64,000 nt of DNA from Cruorifilaria tuberocauda (GCA_013365365.1 JABVXU010000236.1:1-64000), one strand, 5' to 3'. Counted from the first letter of the stretch, positions 11,401 to 24,321 are shown. The notes: generated by a model not told the origin, from the letters alone. Numbers and translations: made by a program.

Positions 11401-14372
11401 TATATACGCGTCATTTGCGTATAGTTCACGTATAAACGTGTAAATGCAAGTATGTTTATATATATATGCATGTGCGTGTGTGCGTGTACGTATATGTGTG
11501 TAATGAGTGAGTGTAATTTAGTTATTTAAAAAGTAGGCGTTGCACTGATAAAGGCTAAAGCTTAGCCTTATTGCAAACCTATAAGCCATAGGAAAAGCAT
11601 AGGATGAAGGAATTTTGCATTCTTCGAAATCACTTCATTGCTGATAAATCCTGGAACACCTGCTCTTTCCGCCTCCTTCTTCTTCAGCTTTTCCTTATCA
11701 CAACTCCTGCGATCTATGATCACCAATCATTTCATCATTAAAAAAAATTTTAATCATTAATATAAGTTTGTTTTAAGGCGAAGAACAAGAAAAAAACAAA
11801 AAAATTGTAATTTGATGAGAGATAAGATTTCATATAAAGTAAAAAAATTTGCATATTGATTTATTCATTCAATCATTCATTCATTTTTTCCAATTATTAT
11901 TTCTTATTTCAAACATTTCATTCATTATCACTATAGTTTCAAGGTGTTATTGAGGAACTTAAGGTATATTAGACCATGAAGCATAATTTTTTTTACCTTA
12001 TTTTTGTTTGTATATTCAAGTTAGTCAGATTATTTTAATAGTTAGCTTATTTAAATAGCAATTGTAAATCAATGCTAACTTTTATCTTATCATTTCTTTA
12101 AAACTTTTTGCATTTGATAACTCAGAATTTCCAATTTCAAATTTATTTCTCTAGAACAACGACAACTTTCTATTAAATTCATTGCTTCTTGCAACTTCTC
12201 CAATCTAATTTATAATTCGTTAAAAAATCAGCTAATGATCTAAAGATTTGAATCAATCAATCTAGAAATTTATTCAAGTTATTTTTTATAGATAATGCGA
12301 TGTGGTTTTTGTGATTGTTTTGGACCATTTTTATCACATCGTAAAAAGGATAACTTGGATGCACCATTGGATCAGAATGCTTTAAATCGATGCTTAGAAC
12401 TTGTTCAAGCTCATGAAGCTCGACAAAATAGCCTTCTTAAAGTTAGCCTCATTTATTATCATTTGTGAAAAAAGATAACAGTATGAGAGAGAAAGAGAGA
12501 GAGAATAAAAGATAAACTTATTGAATAATAAATTTAATTGAATCGTAATCGAAATATTTACAACATAATTCATCAAATATCAATAATACGTTTTTGTTAA
12601 TTCTGCTTTTTTCATTCCTTTCTTAATAAATTTAAAATTAATTGGCAAAAAACTTTTTTCAATGATCAAGAATCAAATCCATTTATTATCGATTTAATCA
12701 TATTTTAATCTTATCTGTTATCTGTTTACTTATTATCTATTTTATCATATGTATTTAATCAAATGAAATCATTTTTTTAGGGAAATATTTCATTTTAATT
12801 ATAGTAAAGTTAGCTAACTTATAATCGTTGGTGCAATTTAGCTACAAATATCATCGTCGTACTTGTGAGCAAAATCGATAAGATAAGTTTTCATCAAAGC
12901 TAAAGCATAGCTGGGTGATGTTTTGTTCGTTTACACAACAAGCAATCATCGACATTTTCCCTTTAGCCAATTCGCTTTTCCTCTATTTTGCTAGCTATTT
13001 TAGCTAAACAAGACCATTATACACATGCTTAAGCTTCAATTTATCTCAGCTTTGCTACATTCATAAATATTTATGGAATTTAACAATTGATAAAATGATT
13101 TAACAACTGTTTCAAAGCCAACTGACCATTTTAAAATTTCCTACACATTAAACAGTGACCGTTGAAAATCATTTCATTAAGCCATTATAATTAGCATTAA
13201 AGAAAGTCGAGAAGAAATTTTTGAAAAATTCCATAAAAATTGTCTTCTTCTTTAAATGATAATAACTTAAATTAAATTTTGATCAGTTTTTTAAATTAAT
13301 TGGAATTTCAAAAACAAATATTTGTTATGATTTTAGAGTTCGGAACATCAACGACCACTGATTTCAACAGTTTATGATACGAGTGATCCTTATCGAAATA
13401 CTGTAATTCATCCACCACCTGAAACACTTTATAATAGAAATTATTGGTTTGATACACCACCTCCATCATATAAGTTAGTTACCAGTGATTTTATTACTAG
13501 GCGGCGAGTTTAGCAAATCCGATAAACTGTTTGCATAATTCGATTTTGATTACGGATAAATGATTACGATTGATTACGAATAATTAAAAATTAACGATTG
13601 ATTATTAAAAATAATTAATAATCAAAAATGATGTAGAATAATTTCTACTGCTACGAACTAGTTTTTTTTTCATCGATAGACAAAATTAAAATGAAACTTT
13701 CAAAGTATTAACTAGAGTTAAATAAAAATTAAAATAAAATGAAATCAAAGTTAAAGTAAATATTTTAAAAGAGTAAATGTTGCTTCAATTATTAATCATC
13801 AATTACTGATAATTGGAATAGCTTATTATCAAGATAAAAGTTTACATTTCGCATGATCAGAGTATAATATATGTATTATTATAAGCGAAATAATAAACTT
13901 CCGGTAATATTCACAATCTATTTTAAGATAAATTTCGAAATCGAACATTTTTATTACATACTATTATTATTCTTAATAATTCAAACTTGTTTAATTACTT
14001 AATGATTTGCCTAATTCAAATGAGTATATCAAATGCGAGTTAAAATATCTCGATTTCTCGATCGTTTAAATCTTAAAATTAAAACTATAATCTTTAGAAA
14101 TTTCAGGCATCAAATATAAATGTGAAGTACAAAAATAAAAATTTATATATAAAACAATGGAAATTATCAGCTTCAACAATGTTTATCACTTTTAAAAATT
14201 TGTATATCAAAAACGAATTAAACAATCGAATCAAACTGAAAACAATCATATTCTCAATAATGATTATCATGGTTTTTGTCTATCAAATGTTTTTTTCAGA
14301 TCAATTGAAATGCAGAAAGAGCAGGATCAAGTTCGAAGTCTTCTAGGTAGTGCTAACAACACTAGGATATAG
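8462..14372 (+). CDS. single-pass membrane protein with EGF-type signature and cytosolic PPxY motif
   Basis: Predicted surface or endomembrane adaptor; function unknown. Exons: 8462-8618, optional 8812-8865, 9171-9324, 10485-10617, 12292-12441, 13337-13473, 14300-14372; all phases match, giving 267 residues (285 with the optional exon). Numbering without that exon: signal peptide 1-19; ectodomain with Cys78 and a C-x-C-x(8)-C block at Cys103, 105 and 114 that fits the PROSITE EGF_1 pattern; transmembrane helix about 129-150; juxtamembrane Cys152, 155 and 157, suited to palmitoylation; Pro-rich tail with PPSY at 240-243, a WW-domain ligand. The architecture recalls Shisa and WBP1/VOPP1-type adaptors, but I see no specific homology. 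The ATG directly follows a TTTTTCAG acceptor, suggesting trans-splicing or an upstream untranslated exon. Exon 1 could alternatively end at one of two other phase-1 GT sites. Confidence 0.72.
8615..8853 (+). repeat. degenerate 24-nt tandem repeat overlapping exon 1 donor and intron 1
   Basis: Four consecutive 24-nt units at 8615-8710 (consensus like YSCGGTTTGTTCAYTATTTA, then CTG). A fifth unit lies at 8807-8830 and a sixth, shortened, at 8831-8853. In frame each full unit codes eight residues of the type SGLFIIFL. Unit 1 contains the GT used as the exon 1 donor, unit 2 contains an equivalent GT, and units 5-6 lie inside the candidate 54-nt exon 8812-8865. Confidence 0.7.
8812..8865 (+). other. 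candidate 54-nt cassette exon
   Basis: Pyrimidine-rich acceptor (ending TATCCAG at 8811) and a near-perfect donor GTAAGTATG at 8866 bracket 54 nt. Entered in phase 1 it is open and leaves phase 1, so inclusion adds 18 residues to the ectodomain without changing the frame. It consists of units of the 24-nt minisatellite, so it may be an exonised repeat. Confidence 0.45.
9571..9690. repeat. imperfect (TAA)n microsatellite in intron
   Basis: Long run of TAA/TAG trinucleotides with interspersed ATTAATAA interruptions, within an intron of the membrane-protein gene. No coding content. Confidence 0.85.
10913..10981 (+). other. 22-codon signal-peptide-like ORF in an intron
   Basis: ATG, two Lys, then a Leu/Phe-rich core of about 12 residues and a small-residue end, closed by TGA. 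It reads like a complete secretory signal. A TTTATTTATAG acceptor-like site lies about 10 nt upstream. No in-frame donor follows, so it cannot simply be a first exon. It may be chance, an exon relic or a very short secreted peptide. Confidence 0.15.
11604..11741 (+). other. 45-codon ORF with hydrophobic core in the same intron
   Basis: Lies in a block of about 150 bp that is visibly less AT-rich than the rest of the intron. It codes a polar N-terminus, an RLLLLQLFLI-type hydrophobic core and a His-rich end, then TAA. No homology recognised. It could be an independent small gene, an alternative exon or chance. Confidence 0.15.
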
Positions 14373-15106
14373 TTAATTTTATTAGTTCACATTAATCATA
14401 TTATTTGTATTATTAATTTCATATTAGTGAATAATCCATATTGTTTGAAGAATTATTAATTATTCATAAATTTAAAAAAAAGTCAAAGTTAGCTAATATT
14501 TATTAATTTTCAACTAATTTCGAAACAAAATTTAAAGTTCTTTTTTAAAGCTTTTTAATGCTTCCAAAAAAAATGTATTATATATGTATACTTATACATT
14601 TTATATAAATTTTTCATGACATATTTAATTACTTTTCATATTTTTGGCTACATAATATTTTAATTCGTATTTAATTAATTATCGATGTTGAAAATCTCAG
14701 CTTGTAGCTAAGTGTAAAGTGATACCTTAAACTTTTGATATTTTAGGCTTCAAAAATTTATACATGGAAAGTTATATACTAGAATTGTTTTATTAAATTC
14801 TTCGAATCTTTTTCCGGTAATATTGCAAAGTAAATATTTAGTTATAACTGCATTTTTTTTTCTGTGTGTTAACTAAATCAAGCAGTGCAGGTAAGATATT
14901 GAATTATGAAGGTAAGATATCATTTTATGCTTGCGTATTTAAAAAAGTGGAATGAAGTGATTTCATTCATCTAACCAAAAAAGAAGTTATTGAAATCAAA
15001 ATCTTTAATCATGAAAAACTGATTGAATATTGAAATCAATTATTTAGAATTGTCAATTTCATTACTTGATGAGAGAGGGAATATCATATCTTATTATAAT
15101 TAACTT

Positions 15107-15142
15107 AGAAATCAGTAAATGACAGAGAAATCAGTAAATGAC
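15107..15142. repeat. 18-nt tandem duplication
   Basis: Two head-to-tail copies of AGAAATCAGTAAATGAC, separated by the extra bases AG. Recent slippage-type duplication in intergenic DNA. Confidence 0.85.
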
Positions 15143-15363
15143 AGCACAGAAATCGGAAGAAATATCAGAATAGGAATCAAAACAGTTGAAGAATTAAAAA
15201 AGTATACTTTATATAGCAATTCATATTTTAATTATGTTCTAATTGTAAGGTAATCAGGAAATAGATTCGTGAAATATTATGATTTCCTTTTTCATACTAA
15301 TCATTTCATTTTCTTTTATTTCGTAATCAGTATTCCAGTGGTGTTGCGATATTCTGAATACCG

Positions 15364-15550
15364 ATAATTCATTCCGATTATTTTTTTTGTGATAAAATTT
15401 GAAAAAAATTTTAATTTTTCAAATTTTACTCTTATCACTTAAAGTATTCTAATTACTATATTCTAAATACTGGAATGAATAATTCACTCCGGTTTTTTAT
15501 TAGATAAAATTTTTTTCAAAATTTTACTCTTATCATTTAAATTATTCCGG
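15364..15550. repeat. diverged direct repeat of about 80 bp
   Basis: Two copies, about 15364-15450 and 15478-15550. Each starts ATAATTCAYTCCG, passes through GATAAAATTT and ends TTTTACTCTTATCAYTTAAA then an ATTC-type end. They differ by substitutions and small indels. Confidence 0.7.
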
Positions 15551-17473
15551 AAAAATATCTAAAATTTATTTTATTGAATCTATAAATATTTCAATTAATT
15601 CGATTATTTGATAATTACAATGGTAATATCAAATTTCAATGTTTAAACTATCGCAATAAAACTACTGTTAATCCATTGTTTCCTTCTTTTTTATTCTTTA
15701 TTTAATTAATTAACATTTCTTTGTTTTCTGCGAATGAAAAATTTGCTTCATTAATTTCACCCATTGTATGCATTAATTTTTATCATTCTTAACATTCTTT
15801 CTACGATTTGATTATCTCTTTTCTTCGTCAATTTGGAATTGTTAATACTTTTAATAAATTTTCGTGGTTTTTCTTCTTTTCAAAAATTGGTAAGATTGCT
15901 TGGAAATTTATTGAAAAAAAAGAAAATTGATTTAATATAATTTAATTCAAATGCAAATATAATGAAATTTAGAATATTGGAAATTAGCCAAATGAGTTCG
16001 AGTATTCGATTATTAAATTTTATCCATTTTTGCTTCACTGATATAAGATTTCAATATTTTCAACTTTGATATTTAATCATACAGTGTAATTTATGTCGAA
16101 TATTTTTATCAATTGCTGATAACTTCTAGTCATTTGTACAGATTGAATTTTAATTTTTTTTCGTCTATTTTAGTTTTTGCTTTTTTATTGTATTGAATTT
16201 TAAATGTTCAAAGGATGAACGAATAAAAATTTGCTTTTAATTGCTAAAAGTCTATTGTTTTAAAGCAGAATGAACACTTGAAAAATACTAAATGGCTAAT
16301 TCTATTTGGCAAAGTTTATTTAAAGGTTTTTTTTAATTTGTTTATTTTCTAATTATTGAATTGCTTCTCTATCAGTTTACTCATTATTTTTCTCTATCAA
16401 ATTCCAAATCTTTCGGATATCTTATCATAACTTGTGCAGAAGACAATAAATGATATGTGCAGAGAGCTGGGGACTGATAACGCAAGACCAGAAGATACAT
16501 GCATTTATCCGAAATGATTGATAAGACAAAATGATTCAGCGAATTTAATCAGTGCTGCACTAAATTATCATAAAAAATATTAGGGTGATTTATATCGATT
16601 GTTTTAGAACATTCTGATAATTTTGTTCATTAATATTGCTGTTTAAATTTGAAGAGAAAAGAAAAAACTCTTCACGAATGTTGATTTTTAGTTTATTATC
16701 GCTGATCTTCCAGTGAATAAAATGAGAAATTTCAACGAAGAGAAAATTTATCGTAGCTATTTTTTTCTTCTCTTTTTTCATCTGAGACAAATATCAGTGA
16801 TAGTCCGCTGATTTGTCAATTAGTTCATTGATAATGACATGATCGATCTGTGTTCTGCAATGTGACAAATCGAATTACCATGGACTGAATTTTATTTAAT
16901 TTTTCTTTTCTTTCTTTATCGCTGTTTGTTTAATTAAAAAAATATTTGAAAAGAAGTGTTAATTAATTAACTGTCTGTTATTTTTGCAGCATTGATTGAA
17001 TTTTAATTATGCTGCAATACTAGAAGTCTTGATAAGTTAGAAGAAAATGTGTCAGAAAACGGATTAAATCTATCAATTGATAAAAAAATAATCTCGATGA
17101 TAGATGATAAAATTACTAAATGAACAGATGGAAATACAAACTGATTCATGCAAGAACGTACAAAAACCGGATTTCAATACCGATCTCTTTTAACTATTTG
17201 TACTTGTTCAATAACCTTTGACCTAGATTTGAATTTTTCTTTACCATACTTCGTTCGTCCAATATCAATCTAAAAATTCCAAATTTTCATTTTAATGTTC
17301 CGAAAAACATTTTATAGTAATTTTAATTATATAAAAATCTTTTTAGCGCCTGTTACCGTCCTAACATTTTAATTCATTTTATTCGTATAAAATAAAATTT
17401 GAGCATCAATCTGTATGAAATATGTATTAAGATGAAGAAAGACGTATAGTTTTGAAATGTTTAATTTTAAATA

Positions 17474-20400
17474 TTACCACATACTGTACCACATCCCATC
17501 GGGATCAATAACTTGATCAAAAACAGATAAGTAAGAAAAAGAAACATCTACTACTATTTCTAATTTAATTTGTAGTAAAACTCTTGTAAGCAAAAACGCT
17601 GCATCTGTTGAACAAATACGACTTTGAAGTTTAATCGAAAGCAATCAATCAGAAAACAAAATAACGATCACTTACTTTCCGAGTTTGTGATCATCTACTT
17701 CAGTTGATGACAAAGCACTATGAATAAGTAACTGTGTGAATACATCACGCTGAAACATGAGAATAGCGATAATAATTATTCATGGAATAGATAGCACTTA
17801 AATTAAGATTACTAGTATAATTGACAGCTAATATATTGAACTAAATATATAGCTAATATATAATGGCATGTAATATATAATGACAAGCGAAGTTGTAAAA
17901 TGAAAAATTCTTTTGAAGAAAAATTTTTCCATGCTGCATTTACGTTAATTATCTTAAATATCACTGTGATACATGAAATTGTTTATATGCTTGGAATAAA
18001 AGCTTCGTTTCTATTTCTCAAATTTAAAATATCAATACTACCAAAGTTTTACTGCTCTAATTAATGATGTCATGTACTAAAACAATGTAGCAGTATTTAC
18101 TCCATCTATTTTTAGATTCCAGAAAAAATATCACGAAAAAATTCCGTTGAAAAACACTCAACTTAAATATTAGAAGCTACCTGTAGTTATATTACTATAC
18201 AACTGACTTTTGTAATAATACCACTTATATGGTACACAACAGCATATATTATAGTACACGCATCAGCAAAAGTTTATAAATTAATATCTTCCCTAAACTT
18301 CTTTTGATCTTTCTACAGTATTTATTGATGCATATTACGGTACATAATTTTTTGGTACATATGATATATACTATGGTAAGTATTCAATATACGCTGATAT
18401 AAGTTATCTGTAAATTCATATATTATACAGTAAATAATGTAAACTTACTTGTGCATTACTGCCACCTATCTTATGCATATTGTGTCGTATGGGTGCTAAT
18501 GTCTCAACAACTTCATGATAATTATCATTATAATAAGCAGTTATGGCGTCAAAAATAGGCCTTCCTAAATTTCGTGTTCGCTCGTTGTTATCACCGTTGT
18601 TATTACTGTAGCAATATAGTATTTTTATAAAAATAGTAAATTTTCAGATATTGTACTATTTAAATAATAATTTATTTCATCAATTTGCTATTTTTTTCCT
18701 ATGGGTTTAATTAAAATTCTCTATTTAATTTTTTCTTTATTTTACTTAAAACAATAATTAAAATTCCTCACCAAACTAATTCTTCGTTAACAATGCTCAA
18801 ATTTGCATTATGGCTATTTTGAACCTAAACATTAGCGGTATTTCAAAGCATACAAATAAACTAGTGATTATGATTAATTAATTGGAGTGAAAAGACAAAC
18901 TCTATAAAGTTTGCAACGCTATCACGATGGTTCTTCCTCATTATACTATCATTGCAACCTTCGATAATCATACGAATGTGTGCATCATTGAATGCTAATA
19001 TATGATCTAAAATTTATTCAGTGATAAAATTTAAATTAAATTCATCAAGTCTTTCATTTCTTATCTTATTATCCAATTCTTCTTCCGTGATTTGTAACGA
19101 CTATTTTCGAATTAATGTTTTGATTCAAAAATCAATTCCTTAACGAATCAATCAAATTAACATTTTTACATTTCAAAAGATAAAGGAGAAAGCTTTTAAA
19201 AAAATCACTAAAAAATTGCTAAAATAATGAATGCCTAAATTATTTGGAATTAATTAAAGCTAATATTTCTCCAAATATAAATGCTGTTCCAAGAATTATC
19301 AAAAATTTTTAAAATGGAAAATGAAAGAGCCTAAACTATTGAAATTGATAAGGATATTTAGCTGATATATTCCAAAGATAAATGCTATTCTAGGAGTCAT
19401 TAAGAATTTAAATATGAAAATATGAAAGTATACCATGCATATGCGATTTAGCGATCGGTAGAAGAGCCTTCCATCGGTTACCTATCGATATACCTTCCAT
19501 CTGGAATCGAAGAAGCATCGAAGATGCGTCAACAATATCCAACAACATACCACTTTTTACACGTTCTGCTAATTCCCTGAATCTTATCTGAGACAGTTTT
19601 TTCAAAAAGTTATTTTATTGGTAACATTTTCTTAGAGAATCACGATTTGAAAATTTACATCATAATTAAAAGAGATTACTATGCTGCTAATTAACTACCT
19701 CAATGCCAATTAAGTAAAATTGTCATTTGAATGTCAATTTAATGGGATTAAGTATTGTCACAGATGATAATAAATAAACTTACTTATAAGTAGTGAAACA
19801 TATACATTCTGCCGTTTAACAATTTATATTATAAATGAATTATTTAAATAAAATATATCGATTTACAAATAACGAGATATAATTCATTTGATTTTTTATA
19901 TATTTTTTTACTTTCTTATGATTTTTATATTATGATTGTGATTGTGAATAATCACAATTAATCAATTAAGGGACTTTTTTAAAGAATACATTAAAACTAT
20001 CATAGCGATCTGTAAAAAATTTAGAAATCGAAAATCAAATTAAATAAACTTGAGCAGTTATTAATTACGAATTAAATACCTGTCATAATATGATAATGCT
20101 TCGTCATATCTTCCAAGTTCGATATAATACACTGCGACATGCCAGTAATTATGACATGCAAGTAAAACAGATTTCTAAAACAATAAAAATAATTAAATTA
20201 TTCTAACGATAATAAAAAACTTTTTTAATTAAAAAATTTTTCAAACTTTTTTAGATTAAATTTTGGAAATTTTATAAATTCAAAGGAAAAAAAACTAATT
20301 TTGCAACATTGTTTTTTCATCTAATTTTCTCAACTTCTACCCTATCATTATTTGAATATTTTTTTAAACTATCAATCCGCTCGGAAGAAATGCATTCTCA

Positions 20401-22938
20401 GATTCATGATTTTTCTGACGAATTTTCCCTATTGAATTTTCTGTCTCAAGCTCTCAAGCCAAAAAATAGAAGTTGTATAAAAGTGATAAACACAGAAAGA
20501 TGAAAGCTCTATAACAATAAAAGATAGTAATTTTCAAGGATAAGTCGTTATTCTACGAGGTTCAATAAGGAAAATTATCCAGGTCATCCCGAAAAATATC
20601 AACTTTATCTGGAAAAAAGTATGCTAATCATTTTCTCAACAATTACTGTTAATTAACTTCTTCATACAATCATTGATTGATAATGCTTGAATGTTTAGGC
20701 TTACATTCCAATCCGTTTCGGTTGATTCCATAAAACGAATGCCTTCTTCCGAACGTCCGTTCATTTCCATACAATGTGCTAAGGCATGTGTAGCCCAAGC
20801 ATCACACCTATTCAATTCGAGGCCCTTAAATCAGGAGTTCGAATATCGATCAGATTAATCATACGAAATTTTAATGTATAAAATGAGAAAATATGGGAAG
20901 AGAAGAATAATTGGCACTTCATTTTTAACACTATTTTACAAATCTTAAACGAAGAAGTCAAATTTTATTTTGAAATGAAAGAAATGAGGACATTTACCTT
21001 CTTAGCATAACTTTCAGCTTCATCATATTGCTCACATTCTTCTAGACCAAATGAATACATGCCATAAAGATAGCTAAAATTTTTGCTACTAATTTATTTC
21101 CATTCTGCAGATATACTGTATGGAAAATTAACCTATCGAAGATACTGTAATGAAAGTTAACCCATCGGAGATACTGTAATGAAAGTTAACCTAATCAAAG
21201 ACTTGAAAAGGAGAGATGGAAATATTTGATGAATTGCTTTAAGAATAAAATGTTAACTCTCCTTAAAACAACAGTCGAAGTATTTTGTGGCAGAAATATA
21301 AATTTAATCACTATTTGAAATAATTTACGAAAATTTTTTTTAATTCAGTAAAATTTTAAGATAGATTTGAATTGGAAATCTTTAAACCGGTTTTTCTTGT
21401 TTTTGATAGTAATAATAATAGGTTTTCTAAATACTACAATTATGTTTTAAAAAAACAAAGAAGCAAAAGAAAATTAAAAAATTGATCGATTAAACTTATT
21501 TTCAAATCGAGACAACAATAAAAATATACTTGATAAAATTTTAAAAGAAAGAAGGAATGGAAAACCTGTAGCACGGTGTTGTTGATTTCCATTTCGGGAG
21601 CACTCGGGCAACACTATCACGAAGTGATTGCTTATCACCCAAATAAAAATATGCGTCATGCGCAAATTTTAATGCCAACAAATCGTTTGGTGTTTCATTT
21701 AAAATTTTCTCCCATTCCTTACATGCTTCTATTATTTTGCTGCAAGATTTGTTAATGATAATCTTTGAAGTGGCAACAATGGTTTGAAATACTCTTTATC
21801 TAAATTCTCTCTATGGCAATGATTTCATTTATTAGTTAATTAATTAAAGTGCAAAAAAAATAATGATAATGAATATGAAATGACTAACTCATTAGCAAAC
21901 ATATTGATAGCTTTTGCATGATTGATCTCATACGTGGTACCACGTTTGCATGCTTCATTTAATAATTGTTTTAATTCATTGCGATAATTTTCATCTAATC
22001 TTACCGATCGTCCAGTTCCCATCGCTTCTAATCCCAATGATATCACTCGACTCATTACTGAGATTGATTGATTTTGATTTTGGAACCAAATCAAATGTTT
22101 GAATATTTTAATAAAATAATCGAAAAGAATATGTATACTATCAAAATATATGCAAATAGTTGGGACATAAGTGAACTGATATATTAAATGACAGGAATGA
22201 GATGAAAGATAATAAAGAGATAACAATAACAGAAGTGATAAAATAAGCAAATGAGATTTATTGAAATTCTACTACATCTTATCATTCAATATATCAATTG
22301 TAAGTTTACGTGAAAAGGAACCGGAGTATTATAACTCTTACTAGCATTTGGTTCTGCTTCAAGCATTCTACGAAGCGTATTTTCCATTCCATCTAATTGA
22401 GCGCATTCACTCCATGAAACGTATTGACGTAAAAGTGCGTCAAATAAACGTGCTGCTTCATTAGAATTAGTTGAAATTTGAATACCTTCTGCTTTCCATG
22501 CCTAAAAATGAATTTCTACTAATTAAAAAAAATTTTTTCTGCAAAATAGCATAAATAATTTGTCGCCAAAAATTGCTGAGTATTTAATTTTTAAATATAA
22601 TTTATTTTTTTTTAAATTTTTGCCAAAGAATTATTATCTTTTTAGAAGTGAGATAAAAATGAAACAGATAATAGTGGTGTCTTATGAAAAAATTAATTTT
22701 ATAGTATAACAAAATTTTTAATTTCAATCTCATCTTTTCAATAAATTTATTTCTCTTTCGCATTTCTTTTCCATAAAAAGTATTTCACCCATTAAATTTT
22801 AATACTTCTCATAAATGATAACTGGAATTTTGGAAAAATATTTTTAAATAAGAAAAATGAAATATTTATCGAGCAATAAACAGTTAATAATAAAAGAACC
22901 TGACAATCACGCAAATTTTCCGTGCACCATTCAGCCAT
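17474..22938 (-). CDS. ttc-38: tetratricopeptide repeat protein 38 orthologue
   Basis: Intracellular TPR helical-solenoid protein; biochemical role unknown. Thirteen exons in transcript order: 22938-22900, 22501-22342, 22057-21889, 21739-21566, 21073-20998, 20824-20705, 20174-20080, 19576-19434, 19006-18897, 18824-18772, 18605-18449, 17749-17676, 17621-17474, about 505 residues (human about 470). The family pattern is followed along almost the whole length: RDCQAWK near the start, LALKFAHDAYFYLG with DSVAR, GMYSFGL, DAWATHALAHCMEMNGR, LACHNYWHVAVYYIELG, MLLRFQMEGISIGNRW, ILAFNDAHIRM, the segment ending GGSNAQ, then RDVFTQLLIHSAL. The ATG directly follows an acceptor, suggesting trans-splicing. 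Uncertain: the exon 8 acceptor; the exon 9 end (18897 or 18901, paired with a shifted exon 10 start); and the last exon, whose acceptor was chosen because the frame stays open into a less AT-rich end. Another acceptor gives a shorter C-terminus. Confidence 0.88.
21110..21199. repeat. intronic tandem repeat, unit about 29-31 nt
   Basis: Three copies of a unit of the form GATACTGTAATGAAAGTTAA plus CCCATCGGA, in a TTC38 intron. The first copy is the most diverged and the other two differ at a few positions. Confidence 0.8.
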
Positions 22939-23115
22939 CTGTAATTTATCAATTAAATTCATAACTATACTTCACATTACTGATATCATTACGTATTATA
23001 TCATTAAAATCATTAGACACTTAAATATATAAATTTATCAATTTCCATAGAAGAACACTTCCCAAATGAGAATAATATATTAGCATTTTTAGGATTTAAG
23101 TGGGTAAAACGAAAT

Positions 23116-23235
23116 TATGATCCGCTTAATTTAATAAGACTATAACCGGTTAATTTTAATAAATTAATTACAACCGGTTAATTCAATTAGATTGTGACCG
23201 GTTTGACCTTGATATAATTGAAGCCGGTTAATTCT
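23116..23235. promoter_or_regulatory. tandem CCGGTTAATT repeats with Grainyhead/CP2-like sites, upstream of TTC38
   Basis: Two exact AACCGGTT palindromes (23144-23151, 23172-23179) and two near copies (GACCGGTT 23196-23203, AGCCGGTT 23222-23229), spaced 24-28 bp, each in a CCGGTTAATT-type unit. A fifth, degraded unit lies near 23121. AACCGGTT is the established core site of Grainyhead/CP2 factors, conserved from nematodes to humans. The array sits about 200-290 bp upstream of the TTC38 ATG. Regulation by such a factor is inference; the pattern could simply be a minisatellite. Confidence 0.4.
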
Positions 23236-23988
23236 TAATTATGTTTTTCATGAATTATGTAATAAAAATATATGGATAATAAACAAGCAATAGCATGATT
23301 TAATCTAGCAACATTTTAATAGTACTAAATATTATAGTACAATAAATTTCCGAAAAAAAGATATGAAATTAGCTAATATGAAATCAATTAGTTTAATTCA
23401 TTTTTAAATAGTATTTTATTCTGCTAATTAAATATCAATTTTAAATTACAATAATATCATCTCTTTCAATTGCTATTTTAGAAAAGAAGATTTTAAGAAA
23501 TTATCAAATGATAAAGCGATAGAAAAATCAAAAACTTTTTCAATAATATAATTTAATATTAACAATTATGAAGAAAGTGATAGCCAAGTATCACATATCA
23601 TATATATGATAACGTATAAAATTGTTTTGCATGTTATCATTGATATCCATGTGATCTTTAATTACTTGAATGAATTTTTGATTGATTAAACTTATAATAC
23701 ATTAAACAATAATCAAATGGAGAATGTTTTTTAATTAACATAATTAGCGGTCATTAATTAATTAATTATAAGTAACTAATTTACGATATGATTTAATTCA
23801 AAATGATAGAGCGAATTCAATTGTGACATATATCAATTGTTAAATAATATTTTTTGCTACCTATTTGAATATTGATATCGCAAACAATAATACTTGTTAC
23901 CGTGTTGGATGCATCATACTACTACTGCTACAACTACAATAACTGCTAGATATTACTTGCATAAATGTTTGTTTAGATCTTTTGTATC

Positions 23989-24100
23989 GATATCACTAGC
24001 TATCGTTTATACGGATGCTACTAGATGCTATTTGTATTGATATTGCTAGACGTCACTTGTAACGATATTACTAGTTATTACTTGTATAGATATCATTTTA
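23989..24100. repeat. 25-bp minisatellite
   Basis: Four consecutive units of exactly 25 bp (23989, 24014, 24039 and 24064) of the form GATATTRCTAGANRTYACTT plus GTATA, then a partial fifth. A more diverged copy precedes the array from about 23945. The constant unit length despite many substitutions indicates an old array. Confidence 0.85.
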
Positions 24101-24321
24101 AGAACCAATAATATATCTGTCCTGATGTTTTCGATTAGTGATCAATGGAAATGATAAGGTTGATTGCATCTGTCAAAAGATTGATCAGTGCATGTGATCA
24201 ATGATTTATTTCAAGTGTTAAATTTCAAATAATGTCCAAATGATTTCGTTTAGGAATTTCCTTTAAATTAATTTTGACCACTAAACTTCCTTTCTTCTCA
24301 TATGATAGAAAGTAAAACTTT

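Larger units (their letters stand above)
14373..17473. other. intergenic region between convergent genes
   Basis: Separates the membrane-protein gene (+) from TTC38 (-). AT-rich, with two small tandem duplications listed separately. One less AT-rich block at about 16430-16530 is open on both strands: plus strand, about 24 codons from an acceptor-like GTGCAG at 16440 to a TGA; minus strand, 35 codons from an ATG. Neither could be joined to other exons. Confidence 0.5.
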
